From: Tistrella mobilis
GTDB taxonomy: Bacteria; Pseudomonadota; Alphaproteobacteria; Tistrellales; Tistrellaceae
NCBI RefSeq assembly: GCF_041468085.1
Contig: NZ_CP121017.1
Span: 4,313,501 to 4,377,500 of the forward strand
Length of the DNA: 64,000 nucleotides
Reading direction: 5' to 3'
The notes below the pieces were generated by a model. That model had not been told where the DNA came from and did no database searches. It saw nothing but the letters and a program-made list of their open reading frames with translations. This document shows positions 55,274 to 64,000 of this stretch, in pieces. Numbering within the stretch: position 1 is the stretch's first letter; every line of letters starts with the position of its first letter. The position numbers were made by a program, and so were the translations under genes.

Positions 55274-58200
55274 ATGCGCCAGGACCGACCCGCCGCTCTT
55301 GCCCGATCACTCACCATCGCCGCCCTGGCCCTGGGCGCGCTGCTGACGATGGTTACGGCAGGCCTGGCCTGGCGATCCTACGAGGCGGCGAAGATCGAGG
55401 CCGGTCGCCGTGCCACCGGGCTTGCGCTGCTCCTGGCCGAACATGCGGCTCGGGCCATGGATGCCGTCGACATCGAGGTCGCCCGCATCGCCGATCAGAT
55501 CCGCAACGAAAACCGCCTGCCCGATCGCCAGGACAAGCTCTGGTTCGACCGGCTGCGTCACATTGCCGACGAGACGCCCCAGATCCGGGCACTCTGGTTG
55601 ATCGACCCGGCCGGCCGGATCGTGCAGGTCACTCATGACTGGCCCGCACCGGAACTGACCGCCACCGACCGCACCTATTTCGCCCGCGCCGCCGCCGGTG
55701 CCGAAGGGCTGATCATCGACCCGCCCGTCGAGGGGGTTTTGACCGGCAAATGGTATGTTCCGGCCGCCCGCGCGATCAGGACCATCGACAACAGGCTTCT
55801 GGGTGTCGTGGCCGCCGCGGTCGACCCGGCCTATTTCATTCAGGTCTACCGCTCGGTGGATGTCGGCCCCGGCGGCCGTCTGCTACTGCTGGATACGGAC
55901 GGCCGAAAGCTCGGCAGCGTCCCCGACGGTGAAGACGGGATCGGAAACGCCAGCGGCGCCGTTGAAAGCCCGCGCAATCCTGCAGGCCTCGGCAGAGCCT
56001 GGAGCGACCCGACCCGCATCACCCCCGACAGGGAAATGGTCGATCCGGATGACGGTGTTACCCGCCTCTATGGCCTTGCCGATGTTCCCGGGCGGCCGCT
56101 GGCGGTGGCGGCCGGCCTGTCGCTGGCCGATGTCCGGGCGGCCTGGGCGGAAGCCCGTATAGCCGATCTTGTCCTGCTTGTGGTGATGGCGGCAGTTCTG
56201 GCCGCCATGCTCTTTCTGATCCGCCGGCACATCGTGGTTCCGATCGCCCGGCTACATGCCATCGTGGCAGAGCTGGGTGGTGGCGATACGGCCCGGCCGG
56301 TACCTGCAGTTGGCGGCGCACGAGAGATCGTCGAACTGGCAGAGGGGATCGAACGCATGCGCGCGGCACTCGATGGTCACACCCGTGATCTTGAGGGGGA
56401 GGTGGCCGCTCGTACCGCCGAAGCTGCCGATCGCGGCAGGCTGCTGGATGGCGCTTTCGCCGCCCTTGGTCATGGCATCGCGATCTTCAATCGGGATCTG
56501 GTGCTGGTGGCCTGCAATCGACGCTATGCCGGGCTGATGGGGGTTCCCGAAGACCTGACACAGCCAGGCACACCGCTTGTCAGGATCGCAGAGCAGGCGC
56601 TCTATGAAGTGGCCGAGACGACACGCCCCGAGCGGATCGAAAAACGGGTGGCCCTTGCCCGGATGCGCGAAACAGCCACTTTGACCGAAACCTCTGCCCA
56701 GGGGCGGGTGATCCGCATCACCCACAATCCCATGGCCGATGGCGGCTCGGTCGCGATTTACGAAGACGTCACCGAGGCACGCAAGATCGACGCGGCGCTG
56801 CGCGACAGTGAATGGCGCTACCGGCTGCTGGCCGAGAATGCCGGCGACCTGATCCTGCGTCAGGATCCGGAAGGCACCATCCTTTATGCCTCTCCGGCAT
56901 CACAGACCCTTCTGGGACTGGAGCCCGACCGCCTGATCGGCCGGCGACTTGCCGATCTGATCGTGACTGAAGATGCAGGCGTGCTCACGGCTCATATGTC
57001 CGCCCTCATCGAGAATGGTCGTGACCGTGCGACCCTGCGGATGCGTCACGCGACCGGACGTCCGGTCTGGGTGGAAGCTGGCGCCCGCATGCTTCGCGAC
57101 CCGCGCACGGGCGCACCTGCCGAGTTCCATGCCAGCCTGCGCGATGTGGGTGAACGGATTGCCGCCGACCGGGCCGCCACAGAGAATTCCCGCCTGCTCT
57201 CCACCACGCTGGACAGCATGCGTCAGGGGCTCTGCCTGCTCGATGCCGGGTTTCGTGTGGTGCTCCACAACCGGCGCTTCCTGGAAATGAACGGCCTGAC
57301 AGCCGACGACTGCCCGCCTCTGGCCGATTTCGAGCAGTTGATGCACCTGATGGCCCGCCGCGGTGAATTCGGCGTCGGGCCGGCCTTCGCCGAGGTCACC
57401 CGCCGGCTGTCGGCGCTCCGCCGCCCCTGGCCGCAAAGCTGGGAACGCCGCCGGCCGGACGGGACGGTGCTGGAGATGGCGAGCGCCCCCTTCCCGGGGG
57501 GCGGCCTGGTGATGACGTTCACCGATGTCACCACCAGACGCGCGGCCGAACGTGAGCTGGCCCGCCAGACCGAAGTGTTGCGCCTGACCATCGATGCAAT
57601 GGAACAAGGCCTGATGCTGGTGGACCGCGCGCTCGACATCGTGGTGGTCAACCGCCGCTTCCAGGAACTGCTGGAAATCCCGAGCGGCATCGCCCGGCCC
57701 GGCAATCCGATGACTGAACTGGTCCGCTTCGTCGCCCGTCGCGGCGAATTCGGCCCCGGTGATCCGGAACGGCTGGCAGAAGCCTGGCTCACCCGGATGC
57801 GCGATCCGGCCCTGCTCGGACAGCCGGTGGAGCATGTCCGGCCCGACGGCCGTCGGCTGGAATTGATCCGCCTGCCGGTCGACGATGGCGGCACACTGAC
57901 CATCTACACCGACGTCACAGACCGGCGCCGGATGCAGGATGCGCTGGAAGATGCCCGGGAACGTGCGCTCGGCGCCGCGGAGGCGCGGTCGCGCTTCCTG
58001 GCGACGGTATCACATGAAATCCGCAACCCGCTGAACGCGATCATCAACGCCCTGCATTTTCTGGACGAAACCGACCTCGACCCGGAACAGGCCGGACTGG
58101 CCCAGATCATGCGCCGGGCGTCAGAGCTGCTGCTCGATCTGCTCGATGACGTGCTTGATCTGTCGCGAATCGAAGCAGGAAAACTTGCGATCGACCCGAA

Positions 58201-59245
58201 GCCGTTCGACCCGGTCGCCCTCGCCCGCGACGTGAAGGCGATGTACGACCCGCAGGCACGCCGCAAGGGGCTAGACATCACCATCGAAGCAACACCATCG
58301 GTACCGCCCCGGCTGATGGGCGACCAGAGGCGGCTCCGTCAGATTCTGGTGAACCTCACCGGCAATGCCGTGAAGTTCACGGATACCGGGCGGGTCACGC
58401 TCTCTCTCGATCTGGTCGCGACCACGCCAGGGGGCCCCCCGGCCCTGCGGATGGAGGTGATCGACACCGGTGTCGGCATTCCACCCGAACAGACCCGGCG
58501 ACTGTTCGAGGAATACTACCAGGCCGGTGCCGACCAGGCTGCCGCCATGACCCGCGGCACCGGCCTTGGTCTCGCGATCGTTCGCCGCCTGACGGACCTC
58601 CTGGGCGGGCGCATCGGTTGCGACAGTATCGCCGGAGAGGGCAGTCGCTTCTGGTTTGAGCTGCCGGCCGTTCTGCCTTCCCCACGCAGCCTTGCCAATG
58701 CCCACGCCCTGTTGGCTTCCGAGCCTTCGAGGATCCCGACCCGACGACATCCAGGACCGGAGACCATGCCCCGACACGCCGAAACGGATGCGACACCACC
58801 CGGGACACCCATTCGCATCCTGCTTGCCGAGGACAACGCCATGAACCAGATGCTGACCGCCCGCGCCTTGCAGCGGGCCGGTTATACGGTCGACAGCGTG
58901 AGTGAAGGCAATGCCGCCGTCGAGGCAGCAACGACGTGTGACTACGATCTGATCCTGATGGACGTCCAGATGCCGGGCCTGAGCGGGCTGGAGGCGACCC
59001 GCCGCATCCGATCCGTCGATGGCCCGCGAGGGCGCACCCCTATCCTGGCGCTCACCGCCAATGCCGGACGGGAAGCGGCAGAGATCTGCCGTGCCGCAGG
59101 CATGGACGATCATCTCTCGAAGCCCTTCCGGCGCGATGATCTGGTTGCGGCCGTGCGCCGCTGGCTGCCAGGCGGCGCAGAACGGCCGGGCGGACAGGAT
59201 GAAGACACGACATCGCCTGATCAGGCACAGGGAGAAGATGGCTGA
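55274..59245 (+). CDS. hybrid sensor histidine kinase with periplasmic sensor and multiple PAS domains
   Basis: A 1323-residue sensor. A membrane helix (residues about 13-33), a periplasmic Cache-like sensing domain (about 34-285) and a second helix (about 295-315) are followed by a HAMP-like segment, a chain of PAS domains (about 380-890), HisKA with His914 ([16 protein letters not shown]), a HATPase (G1 [11 protein letters not shown]2 GTGLGLAIV) and a C-terminal receiver with Asp1230 ([11 protein letters not shown]). Phosphate would pass His to Asp and on to a phosphotransfer protein. AGGGG precedes the ATG at 55274. No partner regulator is adjacent, so it is an orphan kinase with unknown signal. 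Confidence 0.93.
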   Translation: MRQDRPAALARSLTIAALALGALLTMVTAGLAWRSYEAAKIEAGRRATGLALLLAEHAARAMDAVDIEVARIADQIRNENRLPDRQDKLWFDRLRHIADETPQIRALWLIDPAGRIVQVTHDWPAPELTATDRTYFARAAAGAEGLIIDPPVEGVLTGKWYVPAARAIRTIDNRLLGVVAAAVDPAYFIQVYRSVDVGPGGRLLLLDTDGRKLGSVPDGEDGIGNASGAVESPRNPAGLGRAWSDPTRITPDREMVDPDDGVTRLYGLADVPGRPLAVAAGLSLADVRAAWAEARIADLVLLVVMAAVLAAMLFLIRRHIVVPIARLHAIVAELGGGDTARPVPAVGGAREIVELAEGIERMRAALDGHTRDLEGEVAARTAEAADRGRLLDGAFAALGHGIAIFNRDLVLVACNRRYAGLMGVPEDLTQPGTPLVRIAEQALYEVAETTRPERIEKRVALARMRETATLTETSAQGRVIRITHNPMADGGSVAIYEDVTEARKIDAALRDSEWRYRLLAENAGDLILRQDPEGTILYASPASQTLLGLEPDRLIGRRLADLIVTEDAGVLTAHMSALIENGRDRATLRMRHATGRPVWVEAGARMLRDPRTGAPAEFHASLRDVGERIAADRAATENSRLLSTTLDSMRQGLCLLDAGFRVVLHNRRFLEMNGLTADDCPPLADFEQLMHLMARRGEFGVGPAFAEVTRRLSALRRPWPQSWERRRPDGTVLEMASAPFPGGGLVMTFTDVTTRRAAERELARQTEVLRLTIDAMEQGLMLVDRALDIVVVNRRFQELLEIPSGIARPGNPMTELVRFVARRGEFGPGDPERLAEAWLTRMRDPALLGQPVEHVRPDGRRLELIRLPVDDGGTLTIYTDVTDRRRMQDALEDARERALGAAEARSRFLATVSHEIRNPLNAIINALHFLDETDLDPEQAGLAQIMRRASELLLDLLDDVLDLSRIEAGKLAIDPKPFDPVALARDVKAMYDPQARRKGLDITIEATPSVPPRLMGDQRRLRQILVNLTGNAVKFTDTGRVTLSLDLVATTPGGPPALRMEVIDTGVGIPPEQTRRLFEEYYQAGADQAAAMTRGTGLGLAIVRRLTDLLGGRIGCDSIAGEGSRFWFELPAVLPSPRSLANAHALLASEPSRIPTRRHPGPETMPRHAETDATPPGTPIRILLAEDNAMNQMLTARALQRAGYTVDSVSEGNAAVEAATTCDYDLILMDVQMPGLSGLEATRRIRSVDGPRGRTPILALTANAGREAAEICRAAGMDDHLSKPFRRDDLVAAVRRWLPGGAERPGGQDEDTTSPDQAQGEDG

Positions 59246-59272
59246 TCCGGAAACGCTCTGCCGGTTGTTCCA

Positions 59273-59325
59273 ATTGCGCGCATAACGCAATAATTGTTTG
59301 AAACAATAGCGCGTATTGGTAGGAT
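59273..59325 (+). promoter_or_regulatory. promoter with two palindromes before the PEBP-like gene
   Basis: ATTGCG-N7-CGCAAT (59273-59291) and ATTGTTT-G-AAACAAT (59293-59307) are adjacent perfect dyads. TTGAAA (59298-59303) inside the second and TAGGAT (59320-59325) make a promoter with 16-base spacing, so a repressor on the second dyad would cover the -35 box. Confidence 0.5.
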
Positions 59326-59390
59326 ACCACAGAAGCGGGGGCACCTCTCAAGATCCCCGCAACCAGGCACATACGGGAACGGGGCAAACC

Positions 59391-60122
59391 ATGGCCCAGA
59401 TCGACGATGGTATCGCAGATACCACGTCCGGCGGAGCTGTGACCGGCACAGGCGCCGGCCCGGCAGCCAGGGACGTGTCCGGAGATATGCTGCGGGCAAC
59501 CGCAAAGACCGATCTGTCCGATAGCGGCAACAAATGGGCCTTCACCATTCTGGCGATCGCCTTCGGCGCTTTCGCCGCCGGCCTGCTGGTTGCCGGCAGC
59601 CTGCTGGCAGGCGTCGGGCACGGCACATCTGCCGGCATGCAGCCGGGGCTTGATGTGCGCTTTGCCGATCCATCCTGGGACGGCGTTTCCATTCCCACTC
59701 ATGCCCGCTGCAGCCGTTATGGCCCTGCGGGTGCATCGCCTCCACTGATCGTCACCGGCCTGCCCGAAGGCACCCGGATGGTCGCCGTCGCCTTCAACGA
59801 CGACAGTTACCGCCCACTCTCCACGGATGGTGGCCATGGCACGATCGCCGTCGCCGCCGATGGCGGCGTCGGCTGGGTCCTGGTCCCCTCCATTCCGGGC
59901 GAGACGGCGGCCCTGCCGGACGGCGTGATGATGCTTGCCCCCCATCGCGGCCGCCTCGCGCCGGGCACCGCCTATCTCGGCCCCTGTTCTGGAGGCACGG
60001 GCAATCACTATTCCGCGGAGATCGTGGCCCTGCGCATACCCTTGCCGCCACAGGGCATACGCCCTGCCCTGGCCGGTGACGACGTCCTCGCCCGCTCCAC
60101 GATCAGCCTTGGCCGCTACTAA
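59391..60122 (+). CDS. membrane-anchored PEBP-like protein
   Basis: A 243-residue protein. The first 45 residues are polar, then one hydrophobic helix (WAFTILAIAFGAFAAGLLVA, about 49-73) anchors an extracytoplasmic domain. That domain has SPPLIVTGLPEGTRMVAVAF, which resembles the SPPLSWSGVPEGTKSFALV-type motif of phosphatidylethanolamine-binding proteins, and YLGPCSGGTGNHYSAEIVAL, which resembles their G-x-x-GPCPP-x-G-x-HRY segment. The PEBP active-site DPD is replaced by NDDSY, so ligand binding may differ. The ATG at 59391 starts near GGGGC. Assignment by motif memory only. Confidence 0.5.
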   Translation: MAQIDDGIADTTSGGAVTGTGAGPAARDVSGDMLRATAKTDLSDSGNKWAFTILAIAFGAFAAGLLVAGSLLAGVGHGTSAGMQPGLDVRFADPSWDGVSIPTHARCSRYGPAGASPPLIVTGLPEGTRMVAVAFNDDSYRPLSTDGGHGTIAVAADGGVGWVLVPSIPGETAALPDGVMMLAPHRGRLAPGTAYLGPCSGGTGNHYSAEIVALRIPLPPQGIRPALAGDDVLARSTISLGRY

Positions 60123-60156
60123 GGCGTCCTTGCCCGCCAGCACGCAGGCCTGACAT

Positions 60157-60193
60157 GAAAACGCCGCCTCTCAGGCTTGCGATGAGAGACGGC
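60157..60193 (-). terminator. Rho-independent terminator of phaR
   Basis: On the minus strand GCCGTCTCTCA and TGAGAGGCGGC form an 11-bp stem with one wobble and a 9-base loop, followed by G and TTTT. Confidence 0.75.
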
Positions 60194-60237
60194 ATCATGT
60201 TGGTCCAACGGCTTGGCGCCTTATAAAGACGGGCGAC

Positions 60238-60858
60238 CTATTTGTCACGATCGCGCGTAAGCGCCTCAATCTGCTTCTGCAGATCATTCAGCCTGTCGGC
60301 CAGCTGCCGGATGTCCTCACCCGCCGCAGGTGCCGCAGGCGGGACTGCCGGCCGTTCCTCGGTCTCCTCGGTGCGGGGCGTCTCTGGCATGCGCAGGCCG
60401 CCTGCGAACATGCGCATGGCCTGCTCCATCATCTGCATATTCTGCTTGCTCATCTCCTCAATCGAGGGGAAGGGAAACAGATTACCGAAGGTCCGGCGCA
60501 CCTGCTCCTGATTCCGGGCAAGCGATTCCATCGACATTTCCAGATAGCGCGGCACGAATGCCTGCAGACTGTCACCGTAAAAGGAGATGAGTTGACGCAG
60601 AAAGCTGGTCGGCAACAGATTGCGCCCCTTGCCTTCTTCCTCGACGATGATCTGGGTCAGCACCTGATGGGTGATGTCCTCGCCCGTCTTCGCATCATTG
60701 ACGATGAAGTCGATATCATCCTTCACCATCTGCGACAGATGATCGAGCGTGACGTAGCTGCTGGTCGCGGTGTTGTAAAGTCGCCGATTGGCGTACTTCT
60801 TGATCTTGACCTTTACCTTTTCGGTCCGCCCGGCGGTCGCTTCAGACTTCTCGGTCAT
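60238..60858 (-). CDS. phaR: polyhydroxyalkanoate synthesis repressor PhaR
   Basis: A 206-residue PhaR. The N-terminal DNA-binding domain reads IKKYANRRLYNTATSSYVTL and is followed by PHB_acc segments (LLPTSFLRQLISFYGDSLQ and the Met-rich region near residue 140). A Pro/Glu-rich linker and a C-terminal coiled coil (LADRLNDLQKQIEAL) end it. PhaR senses PHA granules and represses phasin and its own gene. The start at 60858 has GGGGAGA immediately upstream. It is divergent from the PhaC-like gene and thiolase. Confidence 0.95.
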   Translation of the reverse strand: MTEKSEATAGRTEKVKVKIKKYANRRLYNTATSSYVTLDHLSQMVKDDIDFIVNDAKTGEDITHQVLTQIIVEEEGKGRNLLPTSFLRQLISFYGDSLQAFVPRYLEMSMESLARNQEQVRRTFGNLFPFPSIEEMSKQNMQMMEQAMRMFAGGLRMPETPRTEETEERPAVPPAAPAAGEDIRQLADRLNDLQKQIEALTRDRDK

Positions 60859-61175
60859 TCTCTCCCCGCGCATTCATAGGGCCATGTCCGCGGGACACGG
60901 ATCCCGCGCCTCATGGATCCCGTATCGTTATCGGCCCGTATCGGTATCGGGCAATGTCGCCGCATCCGCCATGGGCGTCTCCCTGCGCATCTGCGACCGG
61001 AGCCTTGCTGCACGGCAAAACCGACAGGAAACGCAGCATGGGTGATTAAATCACAGGGTTGATCCGCACCGCAACAAGAGGGACCGCAGCGCGGGGGAAA
61101 GAGAGCGTCGGCCATCGCATGACCGGACACCTCCGGTGCTTTCGCGCGGGCTCCCGGATCGGTATACTCTGCCCC
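60859..61175. other. divergent regulatory region of the pha locus
   Basis: A 317-base stretch between phaR and the plus-strand genes. A TATACT box at 61163-61168 lies eight bases before the ATG at 61176, with a poor -35. No dyad strong enough to call a PhaR site was found. Nothing else was recognised. Confidence 0.4.
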
Positions 61176-61679
61176 ATGTCGACACCATCTGGCATACCGG
61201 CAACCGCCGCTGCTTTTCTCGACCTCTGGGAGCGCCAGACGTCGGCGATGGTGACCGACATCAATCTCGCCAAGGCGATCGATGCCGCAGCGGTCGCCGC
61301 CGCCCGTTCGGGCGGCAACAGCGCGCCTGATCCGTCGAGGACCCCCTCTCCCGATGAGCCGAGCCGCAATCCGCCACGAGCCGGAAGAGACGCTTCAGAC
61401 CACGGCAGAGGCGGAAACGCCGCCCCCGCCGCGGAGCCGGTCGCGGAAGCGGCAGTCCGAGGCCCGGCCGGCGCCGGAGCCTCAACCTCTGCCACCGCCC
61501 GCCGAGACGCTGTTCCCCCGCAAGGGGCCGCGGCCGATGCCTTATCATCTGGGGATGACCAGCGCCTTGCTGACCAGCTCCGTCGCGGCCTTGCCGATGC
61601 TGCGCGACGGCTCTCTGCCCTGGGCCCCGCATCTGGCGGCACGGGGGGCGCATCTGACCCAGGTGCTGCAGGGGCTTGA
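61176..61679 (+). CDS. ORF overlapping the PhaC-like gene out of frame
   Basis: A 167-residue frame. The first 45 residues (MSTPSGIPATAAAFLDLWER, then QTSAMVTDINLAKAIDAA) look like a genuine amphipathic helical protein, with W and M placed as in small PHA-associated or phasin-like proteins. The remainder is low-complexity Ala/Gly/Pro and overlaps the PhaC-like reading frame for over 300 bases. Either a short gene really overlaps, or a frameshift joins this N-terminus to the PhaC-like ORF. A TATACT box eight bases upstream would give a leaderless mRNA. Confidence 0.35.
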   Translation: MSTPSGIPATAAAFLDLWERQTSAMVTDINLAKAIDAAAVAAARSGGNSAPDPSRTPSPDEPSRNPPRAGRDASDHGRGGNAAPAAEPVAEAAVRGPAGAGASTSATARRDAVPPQGAAADALSSGDDQRLADQLRRGLADAARRLSALGPASGGTGGASDPGAAGA

Positions 61680-62802
61680 TCCCGCGATCATCGGCGCCGA
61701 GGTTGCGGCGGAGGCCAAACGCCGGCTAGAGGCGCTGCTTGCCGGCGTCAGCCGCTATCGTGATCATCCATATGTGCGCGACCTCCCCGATCCGCCCGTC
61801 ATCTGGCAGGAAGGGGCCACCCGCCTGCTCGATTATGGTGCCGCAGATCCGCTGGGCTTCACCCCAGGGGAAGACGGGCTCAGGGGTGACGGTCGCATCG
61901 CACTCTTCGTGCCCTCGCTGGTCAACCGCCACTATGTGATGGATCTGTCTCGCCGGCGCAGCCTGATGCGCTGGCTGATGGTCCGCGGCTTCCGCCCCCT
62001 GCTGGTGGATTGGGGCGTGCCGACCGGCACCGAACTCAGCCTGTCCATCGAAGACTACGTCGCCCGCCGGCTGGGTGCGATGATTGCCCACGCCTCGGAA
62101 CTTGCCGGCGGCCCCGTGCCGGTCGTCGGCTATTGCATGGGCGGGCTGTTGACCATCGCGGGCGTTCAGCTGGCACGCGAACGTGTCGCCCGCATGGCAC
62201 TGATGGCGACACCCTGGGATTTCGCGGCCGGCGATACCGCCGAGCGCCGCCTGATCCGGGTGTTGGGTCGTTCCATCCTGAAGACGGTGGAGCAGACCGG
62301 AAGCATGCCGGTCGACATGCTGCAGATTCTGTTCGTCGCCACCGACCCCGCTATGGTTCCACGCAAGTTCCGCGATTTCGCGGCGCTGGATCCCGCAAGC
62401 GATGCCGCCCGGGATTTCGTCGCGCTGGAAGACTGGCTGAACGACGGTGTACCGCTGGCAGGACCGGTCGCCCGCACGGTGGTTCACGACTGGTACGGGA
62501 CCAACAAACCGGCGGAAGGCTGCTGGGAGGTGGCGGGTGAGATCATCGACCCCGGTGTTCTGGCGCCGATGCCGGTGCTGGTGGCGGTTCCGGAACGTGA
62601 CCGGATCGTGCCGCCCCCGACTGCGGCCGCCCTGGCGGCTGTTCTGCCCGATGCCCGGCTGATCCGTCCCGCCGCCGGACATATCGGGATGATGGTGGGC
62701 AGCCGATCGGCGAAAGAACTCTGGGAGCCGCTCGCGCACTGGCTGTGCGAAGAGCCGGCCCCGGCAGCGCGGCGACGACGGCGCAGCCCCCCTCGAAAGT
62801 AG
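61354..62802 (+). CDS. PhaC-like alpha/beta hydrolase (PHA synthase family)
   Basis: A protein of up to 482 residues. After a Pro/Arg-rich N-terminal region, RPMPYHLGMTSALLT begins the conserved part. The nucleophile elbow is GYCMGG with cysteine (TGC at 62134-62136), the hallmark of PHA synthases, and the histidine is in AAGHIGMMVGS. FVPSLVNRHYVMDLS and LVDWGVP are typical PhaC segments. It lacks the long PhaC_N domain of class I enzymes, so it may be a short synthase or an acyl-transferring relative. The start is unclear: 61354, 61282, or 61537 with AAGGGG upstream. phaR and a thiolase flank it. Confidence 0.8.
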   Translation: MSRAAIRHEPEETLQTTAEAETPPPPRSRSRKRQSEARPAPEPQPLPPPAETLFPRKGPRPMPYHLGMTSALLTSSVAALPMLRDGSLPWAPHLAARGAHLTQVLQGLDPAIIGAEVAAEAKRRLEALLAGVSRYRDHPYVRDLPDPPVIWQEGATRLLDYGAADPLGFTPGEDGLRGDGRIALFVPSLVNRHYVMDLSRRRSLMRWLMVRGFRPLLVDWGVPTGTELSLSIEDYVARRLGAMIAHASELAGGPVPVVGYCMGGLLTIAGVQLARERVARMALMATPWDFAAGDTAERRLIRVLGRSILKTVEQTGSMPVDMLQILFVATDPAMVPRKFRDFAALDPASDAARDFVALEDWLNDGVPLAGPVARTVVHDWYGTNKPAEGCWEVAGEIIDPGVLAPMPVLVAVPERDRIVPPPTAAALAAVLPDARLIRPAAGHIGMMVGSRSAKELWEPLAHWLCEEPAPAARRRRRSPPRK

Positions 62803-62944
62803 GGTGCCGCGACCACCCGCCACGCTTTTCCGGCGAGAAAACGCCGGTATAGTAGGAACCGAAATAACGATCTGCGGCCCGGGGAGATAAGCCTCGTACC
62901 CGCAGCCTGCGCGCCCCGCGCGACAGAACAGGAGACAGTCTCCC

Positions 62945-64000
62945 ATGACCGACGCCGTCATCGTTGCCGCCGCCCGCACGCCGGTCGGTGCCTTCAACGG
63001 CGCGCTCGCGCCGCTTTCCGCCGCCGAGTTGGGCACCATCGCCATCCGCGAGGCCATCGCCCGCGCCGGCGTCGATGCCGCCGACGTGTCCGAAGTGATC
63101 ATGGGCCAGGTTCTGACCGCCGCTGCCGGCCAGAACCCCGCCCGTCAGGCCTCGCTGCATGCAGGCGTCCCGCAGGAAGTTCCGGCCTGGGTCGTGAACC
63201 ATGTCTGCGGTTCGGGCCTGAAGACCGTGGCGCTGGCCGCCCAGGCCATCAAGTCGGGCGAGGCAAAGATCGTGGTCGCCGGTGGCCAGGAGAGCATGTC
63301 GAACGCGCCGCACGCGGCCCCGCTGCGCCAGGGCAAGAAGATGGGCGACCTGTCGCTGGTCGACACCATGATCAAGGATGGCCTGTGGTGCGCCTTCAAC
63401 GGCTATCACATGGGCAACACCGCCGAGAACGTGGCGCGCCAGTGGCAGATCACCCGCGAAGAACAGGACGAATTCGCCCTGGCCTCGCAGACCAAGGCCG
63501 AAGCCGCCCAGAAGGCCGGCCGATTCGCCGACGAGATCGTGCCCGTCACCATCGCCGGACGTAAAGGCGATGTGGTGATCGACACCGACGAGTATCCGCG
63601 CCACGGCACCACGCTCGACATGCTGACCAAGCTGAAACCCGCCTTCGACAAGGCCGGCAGCGTCACCGCCGGCTCGGCCTCGGGCATCAATGACGGCGCC
63701 GCGGCGACCATCGTGATGTCGGCCGAGGAAGCGGAGCGTCGCGGGCTCGAACCGCTGGGCCGCATCGTGGCCTGGGCGCAGGCGGGCGTCGATCCGGCGA
63801 TCATGGGCTCGGGCCCGATCCCGGCTACCCGCGCAGCACTGGCCAAGGCCGGCTGGACCATCGACGATCTGGACCTGATCGAGGCCAACGAAGCCTTCGC
63901 CGCCCAGGCGCTGGCGGTCGGCAAGGATCTGGGTTTCGATCCCGCGAAGCTCAACGTCAATGGCGGCGCCATCGCCATCGGCCACCCCATCGGCGCCAGC
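62945..64000 (+). CDS. phaA: acetyl-CoA C-acetyltransferase (thiolase), cut by the right edge
   Basis: The first 352 residues of a biosynthetic thiolase. It starts [20 protein letters not shown], has the acyl-accepting Cys88 in [19 protein letters not shown], and the GHPIGAS motif with its catalytic histidine at the edge. The last 40 or so residues, with the second catalytic cysteine, are beyond the window. It condenses two acetyl-CoA to acetoacetyl-CoA, the first step of PHB synthesis. AGGAGA precedes the ATG. phaB may follow outside. Confidence 0.95.
   Translation, partial: MTDAVIVAAARTPVGAFNGALAPLSAAELGTIAIREAIARAGVDAADVSEVIMGQVLTAAAGQNPARQASLHAGVPQEVPAWVVNHVCGSGLKTVALAAQAIKSGEAKIVVAGGQESMSNAPHAAPLRQGKKMGDLSLVDTMIKDGLWCAFNGYHMGNTAENVARQWQITREEQDEFALASQTKAEAAQKAGRFADEIVPVTIAGRKGDVVIDTDEYPRHGTTLDMLTKLKPAFDKAGSVTAGSASGINDGAAATIVMSAEEAERRGLEPLGRIVAWAQAGVDPAIMGSGPIPATRAALAKAGWTIDDLDLIEANEAFAAQALAVGKDLGFDPAKLNVNGGAIAIGHPIGAS

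Overview
The window is high-GC, gene-dense DNA from an alphaproteobacterium, most likely in the Rhodospirillales/Geminicoccales area. A Tistrella- or Azospirillum-like organism would fit, but nothing here fixes the genus. Supporting signs are a short HPr kinase beside ptsN and rapZ, a DivL-type kinase after ahcY, an lptC-lptA-lptB-rpoN-hpf string, a large glutamate synthase with a processed N-terminus, and a PHA locus with phaR. No transposase, integrase or CRISPR array was seen, and one tRNA gene (Ser, GGA) is present.

Layout. 1-1.8 kb: an AT-richer left edge with a 44-residue candidate lasso-peptide precursor, a DUF6916-like protein, a GNAT acetyltransferase and a stand-alone PqqD-like protein. 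This looks like the right-hand margin of a peptide-modification locus that continues off the left edge. 2.1-3.8 kb: an ArsR repressor with a C-terminal cysteine sensor, translationally coupled to an MFS exporter, then tRNA-Ser. 4-13.5 kb: lepA, a membrane adenylate cyclase, and the infC/rpmI/rplT/pheS/pheT translation cluster, broken up by hairpin terminators; infC probably starts at AUC. 13.5-23.7 kb: two glycosyltransferases, an alpha/beta hydrolase, an ABC-F protein, a gst-queG-SDR operon, rarD and a glutamate-type dehydrogenase. 24-30 kb: gltB and gltD. 30.6-32.5 kb: an NDUFA9-like protein and a short RNase D.

32.6-44.8 kb is one long co-directional envelope and regulation block: kdsD, lptC, lptA, lptB (lipopolysaccharide synthesis and export), rpoN, hpf, ptsN, hprK, rapZ, an EIIA-Man-like protein and HPr (nitrogen-type PTS), then ahcY with its own promoter and a palindromic operator, then a DivL-like pseudokinase whose phospho-acceptor histidine is a tyrosine. 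44.9-48.8 kb: dapF, mtaB, ftsY and yciB. 48.8-55 kb, minus strand: a periplasmic beta-propeller, a zinc-ribbon Nudix hydrolase, an ABC importer and a 66-residue protein. 55.3-60.1 kb: a 1323-residue hybrid histidine kinase and a membrane-anchored PEBP-like protein behind a palindromic promoter. 60.2-64 kb: phaR, an overlapping small ORF, a PhaC-like hydrolase and a thiolase cut by the right edge.

The most novel-looking items are the left-edge RiPP candidate with its neighbours, the Tyr-for-His kinase, the non-canonical infC start, the ahcY operator and the overlapping ORF in front of the PhaC-like gene. All functions are read from sequence and memory of families; no search was run.
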